From Flavobacterium sp. NKUCC04_CG (GTDB lineage Bacteria; Bacteroidota; Bacteroidia; Flavobacteriales; Flavobacteriaceae), in contig NZ_JAHKRA010000012.1 in NCBI RefSeq assembly GCF_019345525.1, positions 1 to 64,000 of the forward strand: DNA of 64,000 nt, in the 5' to 3' direction. A program made the translations under genes and the position numbers. Numbering within the stretch: the first letter of the stretch is position 1; each line of letters starts with the position of its first letter. Below the pieces are notes generated by a model, which did not search any database, was not told the DNA's origin, and saw only the letters and a list, made by a program, of their open reading frames with translations. This document shows positions 1 through 6,104 of the stretch, piece after piece.

Positions 1-131
1 TCCAACTTTGTCAAAAAACAATTAGGTTTCTTTGTATATTAACTGCGGTTTAAGAGTTGAATATTAGAATATTGATTTGCCACACGAAAGGATTCGTGCG
101 GCAGCGGGGGATTCGTTCGGCAGCGGGGGGG
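1..131. repeat. Direct repeat R1, copy 1, ending in REP-like hairpins
   Basis: These bases recur almost exactly at 3763-3891. The unit starts with an AT-rich stretch and ends with the hairpin TGCCACACGAA / TTCGTGCGGCA (78-103) followed by G-rich sequence, and then a partial second copy of the right arm (111-129). The toxin tip begins immediately afterwards at 132. An open frame from a TTG at 57 reads through the repeat, but its first 25 codons are repeat sequence and not toxin-like. Confidence 0.9.
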
Positions 132-812
132 ATGAGTGCGCAGGAAAGTGATGGGTGGATTGTTAAAAACAATACTGCTGAAGCTTCATATGACGCTAAG
201 TACGATGGAACGAATACTCCTGAAGGGCATTATTATGGGACAGCTTTTGAGTTAGAAGGGACTGTTTATAATGCTGATGGTACTACGGAATCAGCAGGTG
301 GAGGAATGGGACTTTCTGATATTAGTGATATAAATGGATATTTTGGTTTTGGAGCTTTAGCGTTAGAAAATAGTCCAGGGTCATTTAGGGCGTCAACTAC
401 AAAACAAGGATTTAGCCCTAAATATTATGGTAATTCATGGGCTGGAAATCAGTATACAAAGACTTTTAATATTGGGAAAATAGGCAAGGGATTAGGACAA
501 GTTGGATTTGGTGCTGGATTAGTTTTTGATGGAATTGGTATAGCAAATTATTATGACCCATCTATAGATCCTACTAGTCAAAATTCAGTTTCTCCAGTAA
601 AAGCTGGAGTTAATGCAGGAATGGGGGCTTGGGGGCTTTTGGGAGGTCCATATGGGGTTGTAGTTAGTGGAGCTTATAGTGCAATAGAATTGATGTATCC
701 AGGAGGATTGAAAGGTTATGTTGATGATGGCGTTAAGTTTCAAAATGAAATTAATAAGGTTAATGATGCAGGACCTAATAAAATATATTTAATACCAAGA
801 GGACCTAAGTAA
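132..812 (+). CDS. Orphan Rhs C-terminal toxin tip (displaced cassette)
   Basis: This frame begins GMSAQESDGW, which matches the point where a complete Rhs protein passes from its core (DPTGM) into the variable tip; the other tip in this locus starts GMAAQENDDH. The Rhs core itself is missing, so this is a displaced tip of about 226 residues. It is glycine-rich. Residues about 115-190 from the chosen start contain two hydrophobic stretches (GLGQVGFGAGLVFDGIGI and GMGAWGLLGGPYGVVVSGAY), as in Rhs tips thought to act on membranes. I chose the ATG at 132 because everything upstream is repeat DNA; no convincing ribosome binding site is seen. The downstream membrane protein is the probable immunity partner. 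The toxic activity is not recognised, and the tip may be silent without recombination into a full rhs gene. Confidence 0.6.
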   Translation: MSAQESDGWIVKNNTAEASYDAKYDGTNTPEGHYYGTAFELEGTVYNADGTTESAGGGMGLSDISDINGYFGFGALALENSPGSFRASTTKQGFSPKYYGNSWAGNQYTKTFNIGKIGKGLGQVGFGAGLVFDGIGIANYYDPSIDPTSQNSVSPVKAGVNAGMGAWGLLGGPYGVVVSGAYSAIELMYPGGLKGYVDDGVKFQNEINKVNDAGPNKIYLIPRGPK

Positions 813-822
813 AATTTTTAAA

Positions 823-1209
823 ATGATTTATTACTATATATATTATATTTTTTATCGAATTGCAAAAAACAATAATTCGGTGTTTCCAAATGAATTTGTT
901 GCTGGGATTTGTGTTTTAGCTTTGAATCTGTGGTTGTTAATGTCTCTGGTAAATGAATTTTATTTTTTCACTAATATTAGATTGATGCCTAAAAGTTTAA
1001 TTAGTCCTTTTTCAATTATAGTATTGGTATTATTAATTGTAATTAACTGGTTTCTGTTTGAAAATAAACAGCGTTGGAATCAGATTATAAAAAAAATTGA
1101 AAATAGTCCTAGTAAAGCAAGAAATGTTTTTATTGCCTGGTGTATAGTCATATTTGTAATTTTAAATTACTGGATAATTTCGTTATATTTATTATCTATA
1201 AAGAGCTAA
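823..1209 (+). CDS. Probable membrane immunity protein for the preceding Rhs tip
   Basis: A 128-residue protein with three clear membrane segments (about 26-48, 58-79 and 101-124) separated by a short basic loop. It starts 10 bases after the tip gene ends, the usual tip-immunity arrangement of polymorphic toxin loci. A membrane immunity protein fits a tip with hydrophobic, possibly pore-forming stretches. I recognise no named family. REP hairpins and a terminator follow at once, so it is the last gene of its module. The immunity role is inferred from position and topology only. Confidence 0.6.
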   Translation: MIYYYIYYIFYRIAKNNNSVFPNEFVAGICVLALNLWLLMSLVNEFYFFTNIRLMPKSLISPFSIIVLVLLIVINWFLFENKQRWNQIIKKIENSPSKARNVFIAWCIVIFVILNYWIISLYLLSIKS

Positions 1210-1224
1210 TAGTTAAGTAACTCT

Positions 1225-1330
1225 CCCCGCTACCGCACGAAATGCAATTCGACGAAGTCAATCCCTTCGTGTGGTACGAATAAACAAAGAATCCCCGCTA
1301 CCGCACGAATCCCTTGGTGTGGTACGAATA
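1225..1330. repeat. Pair of REP-like hairpins (long and short form)
   Basis: Two adjacent palindromes. The long form (1225-1283) has arms TACCGCACGAA and TTCGTGTGGTA around a loop of about 24 bases; the short form (1293-1330) has nearly the same arms around a loop of a few bases. Both begin CCCCGC and end at GAATAA. Related hairpins occur at 78, 3407, 3463, 3650, 3841, 3922, 4060, 4262 (inverted) and 5414. Confidence 0.85.
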
Positions 1331-1369
1331 ATACAAAAATCCCAACCTTAAAAGTTGGGATTTTTGTAT
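1331..1369. terminator. Bidirectional intrinsic terminator
   Basis: A 16-bp perfect stem (1331-1346 with 1354-1369, AAAAATCCCAAC in the left arm) around a 7-base loop, with A/T tracts on both sides so it can act on either strand. It separates the immunity gene from the convergent XRE fragment. Variants of the same terminator follow at 3203, 4882 and 5476. Confidence 0.8.
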
Positions 1370-1828
1370 TTATACCTATTTAGAATATGCTTTTCGGGTT
1401 TTGGCATCTCTGACTAATCCGTCTATAGCATAGAGTATATGTGCTTTATCTTCTTCAGGTAAATCGTCAATTTCATTGAGTCGATGTAGCATCTCGGGAT
1501 TTTTGAGGATGTTAATTTGAGCGGTTTCTCCAAGTAAGTATCCTACGGTAGTACCTAATTCATCGACCAATCTTTTAACTACATCAATGGATGGTTTTGC
1601 TCTCCCGATAACTATCGTTTTCACTGCGTACACTACTTTTGAATTTCGCACAATCTTTTCGACCTTATAAAAAATCCGTTAAGAAATCGCTGCAACGCAG
1701 CCGAAAAAAGATTTTGTGTTTGACCGCAGGGAGTTAAAATCTTTTAGGCGGAGTCAAGTGATTTTAGGAATTTTTTATAGCGTCTTGACTTTTTGCTTCG
1801 TTTTGTGTCAAGACAAAATGAAGAGAAT
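1350..1828. repeat. 479-bp direct repeat R2, copy A
   Basis: This segment matches 4891-5369 over its whole length with no change in spacing (offset 3541) and only scattered mismatches. It holds the right half of the terminator, an XRE regulator fragment on the - strand, and an untranslated-looking part with the palindrome TTCGTTTTGT / ACAAAATGAA (1798-1823). Its last 170 bases appear a third time, more diverged, at 5590-5815. At its right end copy A joins Rhs core sequence directly. Confidence 0.9.
1376..1651 (-). pseudogene. XRE-family regulator, C-terminal fragment (copy A)
   Basis: The frame reads AKPSIDVVKRLVDELGTTVGYLLGE and then a helical tail with LNEIDDLPEEDKAHILYAIDGLVRDAKT, the standard end of an XRE helix-turn-helix regulator. 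The DNA-binding helices that should come first are missing; the first 17 codons do not resemble the family. The same truncated fragment occurs at 4917-5174. It lies convergent to the toxin/immunity module behind a terminator. Probably non-functional as a DNA-binding protein. Confidence 0.7.
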
Positions 1829-2730
1829 AATCTTTCTTCGTATATTACGGACAATTTCGGAAAACCGACTCATTATTACGAATACCTGCCTTTTGGAGAG
1901 CTTATGGTAGAGCAAAACCAAAGTACGTACTATAACAACGGTTATAAGTTTAATGCCAAGGAATTGGATGCCGCTACCGGTATGTATTATTATGGTGCGC
2001 GTTATTACGACCCGAGTACCAGTATATTTTGAGCGTAGACCCGTTAGCGGAACAGTTCCCAGGATGGACTCCATACCACTATGTACACAACAATCCAATC
2101 AATTTGATTGACCCGACGGGGATGGCTGCACAGGAAAATGATGACCATTGGCAGTTAAATCAAGCAGGGAAATTAGAAATGATAAAGAAAACTGATGATG
2201 ATTTCAATGTCTTTTTTAATAAGGATGGAGAGAAATTATTTCAGACAAACAAAACTGCTGAAGTTGAATATAAACAGGCATCTAGGGATAATAAAGCAGG
2301 TGAGTATGAGAATGATATGAAAAGTGTTTTTATCCAAGTAGCGCAAGATAGAGAAGCTTATAATACTATGGATTTAAGGAGTAAAGAAACTGGGTTCGAT
2401 AGTAGTTTAATGTCTTTATCGGATATGAAAAAAGCAGGAGAATCTTATCTTAAAAAAGCGCCATTTGAAGCCGTTTTAAACTTTATACCGACTGCTATAG
2501 AATGGGGTTCTGGTGCAGGATATCTTAGAGCAGTACCAGATGGTATTCAAGATTTATATGATGTGGGAAGTAGTGTTTATAGAGGTAAATATGGTACGGA
2601 TTTAAAAATGGATGCGGGTACGCTATGGCATAACTTTAAACAAAATACAAAGGAAACTTATAATAGTATGAAATATGAATTCAATAGGGGGGTTAATCAG
2701 TTACGTAATATGCCCGTTAATGTGCGTTAG
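1829..2730 (+). pseudogene. Rhs core end plus toxin tip 2, broken by a 1-nt frameshift
   Basis: From 1829 the frame reads SSYITDNFGKPTHYYEYLPFGE, then GMYYYGARYYDPSTSIF, the Rhs-associated core. A TGA at 2030-2032 stops it; the next frame continues without a gap as LSVDPLAEQFPGWTPYHYVHNNP and LIDPTGM, so one T is missing from the run at 2027-2030. After DPTGM the tip runs about 200 residues (AAQENDDHWQ onward) and contains a central hydrophobic segment (FIPTAIEWGSGAGYL). The activity of the tip is not recognised. The long N-terminal part of a normal Rhs protein is absent: the core is joined directly to repeat R2. The tip end overlaps the next gene. The gene is at least partial, and frameshifted unless the missing base is a sequencing error. 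Confidence 0.75.
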
Positions 2731-3151
2731 CCTTTTCACTAAGTGCGGAACGAATAATCCTAATCGAGATTGTAAAATCGAATATAATGGAAATAATATC
2801 GATAAAATATCAAATATAGGTTGTGGTAAGTATGAAATAAATTTTCATAATAATAAGGAAAATAAAATTTATTCTTTTGGATATTATAAAAATGATAGTA
2901 TTCCCGATGGGATAATAGTTCTTTTTTATGAGAATGGAAACTTAAATAATTTGTTCCATACTGAGGATGGAAAAAGGAAAGGGAGTTCAATTTTTTGTGA
3001 TAAAGAAGGAGAGGTCTTGTCGCTAGATAATTTTAAGAATGACCTAAAAGATGGACTTCAATATACAAAGCTTGATAGTATTACTTATGTAATTAGTTTT
3101 TTTGACAAAGGAGTTTTAGTTAGTAAGGATACTTTACGGGCTAAAAAGTAA
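2675..3151 (+). CDS. YwqK/MORN-repeat immunity protein, possible lipoprotein
   Basis: A 158-residue protein with an N-terminal hydrophobic segment ending in a cysteine (LFTKC, residue 24), suggesting a signal peptide and perhaps lipid attachment, although lysine before the cysteine is unusual. The body carries MORN-type repeats (PDGIIVLFYENGNL, EDGKRKGSSIFCDKEGEVL, NDLKDGLQY) as in the YwqK-family antitoxins common beside Rhs and other polymorphic toxins. It overlaps the last 56 bases of toxin tip 2, so the pair is probably translationally coupled. The start at 2675 is the first ATG that gives a signal-like N-terminus; a later start is possible. Confidence 0.65.
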   Translation: MNSIGGLISYVICPLMCVSLFTKCGTNNPNRDCKIEYNGNNIDKISNIGCGKYEINFHNNKENKIYSFGYYKNDSIPDGIIVLFYENGNLNNLFHTEDGKRKGSSIFCDKEGEVLSLDNFKNDLKDGLQYTKLDSITYVISFFDKGVLVSKDTLRAKK

Positions 3152-3202
3152 TTTTGTAAAATTCTGCACTTGCGCCAGTATCTTGCTGGTGACAATTAAT
3201 AA

Positions 3203-3229
3203 AAAATCCCAACCGTAAGTTGGGATTTT
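3203..3229. terminator. Intrinsic terminator after immunity gene 2
   Basis: An 11-bp stem (AAAATCCCAAC / GTTGGGATTTT) with a 5-base loop, of the same family as the terminator at 1331. It lies between the immunity gene and a convergent XRE fragment. Confidence 0.75.
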
Positions 3230-3230
3230 G

Positions 3231-3406
3231 TTATTTAAGAATAGCTTGTAATTTATTTTTGGCAAGAAACGCATCTAGCATAGCGAAAACGTGTTCTTTG
3301 TCTGTGGGGTCTAGTTTTTCTATATCGAGTAAACGGGTTACGGTTTTCTTATCGAATTTGCTGTTTACGCCTTCTCCCACAAGATAATCCAAGCCTACAC
3401 CAAAAG
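3231..3406 (-). pseudogene. Second type of XRE regulator, C-terminal fragment
   Basis: Reading the - strand back from the TAA at 3231-3233 gives VGLDYLVGEGVNSKF, then VTRLLDIEKLDPTDKEHVF and MLDAFLAKNKLQAILK, the typical C-terminus of an XRE regulator. It is a different protein from the fragments at 1376 and 4917. The reading frame runs straight into a REP hairpin at 3407, where homology ends, so the DNA-binding half is gone. It is too short and start-less to be called as an open reading frame. Confidence 0.7.
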
Positions 3407-3690
3407 CCCCGCTACCGCACGAATCCTTTCGTGTGGTAGGGATTATTAAAAGTATTCGTCTACGCTACCGCGCGAGTCCTCCCCGCTAGTGCACGAAGGA
3501 TAAAATCTTCGCTATCGCGCGAGCACGTCATTAAGTTAATATATTAAACATTTGATTTACATGTGTTTATGCTTGTTTTTTTAATAGTGATTTCGTGTGT
3601 TTACTTGACAACCAAGTAGTCTCCCCCGCTGTTACGCGTGTATTAAAAATGTCCGGCTACGCTACCGCGCGAGTCCTCTCGCGTGGTCTA
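3407..3690. repeat. Cluster of REP-like hairpins between module fragments
   Basis: It holds a short-form hairpin at 3407-3442 (ACCGCACGAA / TTCGTGTGGT), degenerate arms at 3463-3530 and a GC-richer hairpin at 3649-3678 (ACCGCGCGA / TCGCGTGGT). The A-T pair of the common form is replaced by a G-C pair in the last one, a compensatory change. About 100 AT-rich bases near 3535-3620 lie between; I see no gene there. Confidence 0.8.
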
Positions 3691-3777
3691 TGTCAAATAA
3701 AAAACGCTCAATTATATTGGGCGTTTTGTGTTTACTAAGGTAGTTTAGATAAAAGGATGTCTTCCAACTTTGTCAAA
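3625..3777. repeat. Direct repeat R3, copy 1, with terminator-like hairpin
   Basis: This segment matches 4033-4199 with many substitutions. Both copies run from a CCCCGCTG start through TCCGGCTA, a REP hairpin, a terminator-like stem and an ACTTTGTCAAAA end. In copy 1 the stem is AACGCTCAA / TTGGGCGTT (about 3698-3725) and in copy 2 AACTCTCAA / TTGGGAGTT: one base pair changed on both sides, which keeps the fold. Confidence 0.7.
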
Positions 3778-3953
3778 AAACAATTAGGTTTCTTTGTATA
3801 TTAACTGCGGTTTAAGAGTTGAATATTAGAATATTTATTTGCCACACGAAAGGATTCGTTCGGCAGCGGGGGATTCGTTCGGCAGCGGGGGTTTAAGAGT
3901 TGAATATTAGAATATTGATTTGCCACACGAAAGGATTCGTGCGGCAGCGGGGT
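3763..3953. repeat. Direct repeat R1, copy 2, with an extra partial copy
   Basis: Positions 3763-3891 match 1-129 with very few differences. The last 62 bases of the unit are then repeated again at 3892-3953, ending in GCGGCAGCGGGG. The end of the second partial copy coincides with the start of the tip remnant at 3951. Confidence 0.9.
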
Positions 3954-4013
3954 TATCAAGAAAAGTATTTTAATTTAAATGAAGTTAAAGGTAAAATACC
4001 AAGAATTATCTAA
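3951..4013 (+). pseudogene. C-terminal stump of a third Rhs tip (20 codons)
   Basis: Directly after the REP repeat a 20-codon frame reads YQEKYFNLNEVKGKIPRII and stops at 4011-4013. It has protein-like composition and no start codon. By position (REP element first, then orphan immunity lipoprotein about 380 bases later) it is probably what is left of a toxin tip. This is inference; the stretch is short. Confidence 0.35.
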
Positions 4014-4032
4014 GTATGTCTTCTGCTGCTAA

Positions 4033-4199
4033 TCCCGCCCCCGCTGGTGCGCGAGTATTAAAAATATCCGGCTAGGCTACCTCGCGAGTCCTCTCGCGTA
4101 GTCTATAGAAAAGACAAAAACTCTCAATTATGTTGGGAGTTTTGTGTTTAAAAAGGCAGTTTATCTATAAAAGTATATGGTTTAACTTTGTCAAAATAG
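4033..4199. repeat. Direct repeat R3, copy 2
   Basis: A diverged copy of 3625-3777. The REP hairpin inside (4060-4090, ACCTCGCGA / TCGCGTAGT) has lost pairing at two positions, while the terminator-like stem at about 4118-4145 keeps full pairing through a compensatory change. Confidence 0.65.
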
Positions 4200-4257
4200 A
4201 ATAAGACTTCTTCGTATATTACTCCTATTTTGATGAAAATAGATTAATATAGTTAGT

Positions 4258-4316
4258 TTTGCCACATGAAGGGATTGATTTCGTCGAATTTCATTTCGTG
4301 CGGTAGCGGTGGGTAG
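4258..4316. repeat. Long-form REP hairpin in inverted orientation
   Basis: Read on the - strand, this is the same long-form element as 1225-1283 and 5414-5472 (CCGCTACCGCACGAAATG start). It is preceded at 4189-4257 by a diverged copy of the AT-rich start of repeat R1. The stretch from 4317 to 4390 shows nothing except the probable promoter area of the next gene. Confidence 0.75.
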
Positions 4317-4390
4317 CGGTGATATGATTACATACGAACTTTAGATAGTTTTAATTCAAACTTTAGTAAAATATTTAAAAGTATAATAAC

Positions 4391-4810
4391 ATGAAATTCG
4401 TTGTTTTAATATTGTACTTAGCAGTGCTTACATCATGTTCTGATAAAAAATGTGATTGTGAAGTTGATAAAATAAGTTTAATTCAAGAGTACAAAACAAC
4501 AAATAAAACTATAACGCTCAATAAAATAGAACAAGGAGCTTTTGGAGAAACTATTAACCTTAGAATATGTGACGGGAATAATAGTTTAATTGAAGAAATA
4601 CATATAAGAGGAGAGGATTCTAAACCTAAATTAGACAGTGTGTTTGGAAAAAATCTGTATATAAGCTATATATACCCTAGCTCAATACATGAAGAGGGAG
4701 AAATTTTTGAAATTCCTTTTAATAATGTCGTATTAGGGGATGGCTTATTTAATAAAGATGTTCTGAAATTTAAATATTTTTTTTCTGGCAGATATATTAA
4801 AGAAATGTAA
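4391..4810 (+). CDS. Orphan immunity-type lipoprotein
   Basis: A 139-residue protein with a classic lipoprotein signal (MKFVVLILYLAVLTSC, lipid-modified Cys 16) followed by a charged, soluble domain of about 120 residues with no family I recognise. It lies where each module of this locus has its immunity gene: after a tip (here only a stump at 3951) and before a terminator and an XRE fragment. A role as a surface or periplasm-facing immunity protein retained after its toxin was lost is inferred from this context. Confidence 0.55.
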   Translation: MKFVVLILYLAVLTSCSDKKCDCEVDKISLIQEYKTTNKTITLNKIEQGAFGETINLRICDGNNSLIEEIHIRGEDSKPKLDSVFGKNLYISYIYPSSIHEEGEIFEIPFNNVVLGDGLFNKDVLKFKYFFSGRYIKEM

Positions 4811-4881
4811 TCTTAGTTATGTTTTTGTTCAAAAAGAAACCCTGCTGTCGTCAGCATCTTACTGTTGACAACAACAAAAAA

Positions 4882-4905
4882 CCCAACTTTTAAAGTTGGG
4901 ATTTT
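4882..4905. terminator. Intrinsic terminator between immunity gene and XRE fragment
   Basis: An 8-bp stem (CCCAACTT / AAGTTGGG) with a 3-base loop followed by ATTTTTG, and preceded by A-rich sequence for the opposite strand. Same family as 1331 and 3203. Confidence 0.7.
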
Positions 4906-5369
4906 TGTATTTGTAACTATTTAGAATATGATTTTCGGGTTTTGGCATCTCTGACTAATCCGTCTATAGCATAGAGTATATGTGCGTTAACTTCTTCTGG
5001 TAAGTCGTCAATTTCATTGAGTCGATGTAGCATCTCGGGATTTTTGAGGATGTTAATTTGAGCGCTTTCTCCAAGTAAGTATCCTACGGTAGTACCTAAT
5101 TCATCGACCAATCTTTTAACTACATCAATGGATGGTTTTACTCTCCCGATAACTATCGTTTTCACTGCGTACACTAATTTTGAATTTTGCAGAATCCTTT
5201 CGACCTTATAAAAAATCCGTTAAGAAATCGCTGCAACGCAGCCGAAAAAAGATTTTGTGTCTGACCGCAGGGAGTTAAAATCTTTTAGGCGGAGTCAAGT
5301 GATTTTAGGAATTTTTTATAGCGTCTTGACTTTTTGCTTCGTTTTGTGTCAAGACAAAATGAAGAGAAT
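4891..5369. repeat. 479-bp direct repeat R2, copy B
   Basis: It matches 1350-1828 base for base in length. Unlike copy A, it is followed not by Rhs core but by about 45 bases of unrelated sequence and a long-form REP hairpin, so homology ends sharply after AATGAAGAGAAT. Confidence 0.9.
4917..5174 (-). pseudogene. XRE-family regulator, C-terminal fragment (copy B)
   Basis: Nearly identical to the fragment at 1376-1651: VKPSIDVVKRLVDELGTTVGYLLGES and the same helical tail. The DNA-binding N-terminus is missing. A few substitutions (for example EEV in place of EED before the last helix) show that the two copies have diverged since duplication. Confidence 0.7.
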
Positions 5370-5413
5370 TTTAGTACACTCAATCTTTGAAAACAAAATT
5401 TTGCTCGAACGTA

Positions 5414-5472
5414 CCCCGCTACCGCACGAAATGAAATTCGACGAACTCAATCCCTTCGTGTGGTATGAATAA
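5414..5472. repeat. Long-form REP hairpin
   Basis: Arms TACCGCACGAA and TTCGTGTGGTA around a loop of about 24 bases, as at 1225-1283. Read in the + frame it encodes PLPHEMKFDELNPFVWYE and a stop. The same peptide with three conservative changes is encoded by the other two long-form copies. Confidence 0.8.
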
Positions 5473-5475
5473 ATA

Positions 5476-5506
5476 AAAAATCCTAACCTTAAAAGTTGGG
5501 ATTTTT
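5476..5506. terminator. Intrinsic terminator
   Basis: A 12-bp stem with one G-T pair (AAAAATCCTAAC / GTTGGGATTTTT) around a 7-base loop: the fourth member of the terminator family in this locus. Confidence 0.65.
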
Positions 5507-5589
5507 GTGTTTATATAGACAGTTGTTTTTTGCTCTCTGTAGTTGCACGAATTTTTAAATAATTACAGCGATAGACATAACCATAGTTT

Positions 5590-5815
5590 TAACGTTGTAC
5601 TATACTTTTGAATTTTACAGAATCTTTTCGACCTTGTAAAAAATCCGTTAGGAAATCACTGCAATGCAGCCGAAAAAAGATCTTGTTTTTGACCGTAGGG
5701 AGTTAAAATCTTTTAGGGGAGTCAAGTGATTTTAGGAATTTTTTATTTTAACGTCTTGACTTTTTGCTTTGTTAGTTGGATGCCCGCATCGGGCTCAAGA
5801 CAAAATGAAGAGAAT
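5590..5815. repeat. Third, diverged copy of the right part of repeat R2
   Basis: It matches about 1640-1828, but with several substitutions and a small palindromic insertion (GCCCGCATCGGGC at 5779-5791) in the loop of the conserved hairpin. No XRE fragment accompanies it. From 5816 to 6020 I see only AT-rich non-coding sequence leading to the nirK promoter. Confidence 0.75.
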
Positions 5816-6024
5816 TCCTCCCTAGAAACGTCGATTTTGGAGAAATTTGGATATGTGGTCAGGTGTTTTATTTATGTAGAACTCATAATTTTTATTTTCC
5901 ATGGTTTAACAGCTTAGCTATTTTAGGTTTTTTTAGCAGCCTTTTGCATCGTTTTTTATCAAATATCTCGGGTTTAAAAAAATGAAAACCAACTGTAGAA
6001 AAGGTTAAAAAAAAACTGATTTAC

Positions 6025-6068
6025 ATGATAAAAATCATAATAAAGGACATTAACGTCTTTTATTTTTG
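6025..6068 (+). promoter_or_regulatory. nirK promoter with FNR/CRP-type box at about -41.5
   Basis: ATGATAAAAATCAT at 6025-6038 is a perfect palindrome with the FNR-type half-site spacing (TGAT-N4-ATCA). A -7 element TATTTTTG lies at 6061-6068, so transcription should begin near 6073. The box centre (6031.5) would then be about 41.5 bases upstream, the class II activator position. No TTTG -33 element is visible, consistent with dependence on an activator. The regulator itself is not in the window. Confidence 0.6.
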
Positions 6069-6104
6069 TATGTATAAAATGTACTAACAGCAAAATTAAA
6101 TCGC

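Noticed and set aside
57..131. Upstream extension of the first toxin-tip frame from a TTG
   Set aside because: The 25 codons are repeat R1 with its REP hairpin and match nothing in Rhs proteins; the tip starts at 132.
1716..1910. Open frame across the end of repeat R2 copy A (and its equivalents at 5257 and 5726)
   Set aside because: The frame follows repeat DNA containing a hairpin. It continues into unrelated sequence in each copy and in copy A overlaps Rhs core in another frame. It is not a convincing protein.
1..5500. CRISPR array, because of many short repeats
   Set aside because: The repeats are palindromic REP-like hairpins at irregular intervals; there are no constant-length spacers and no cas genes.
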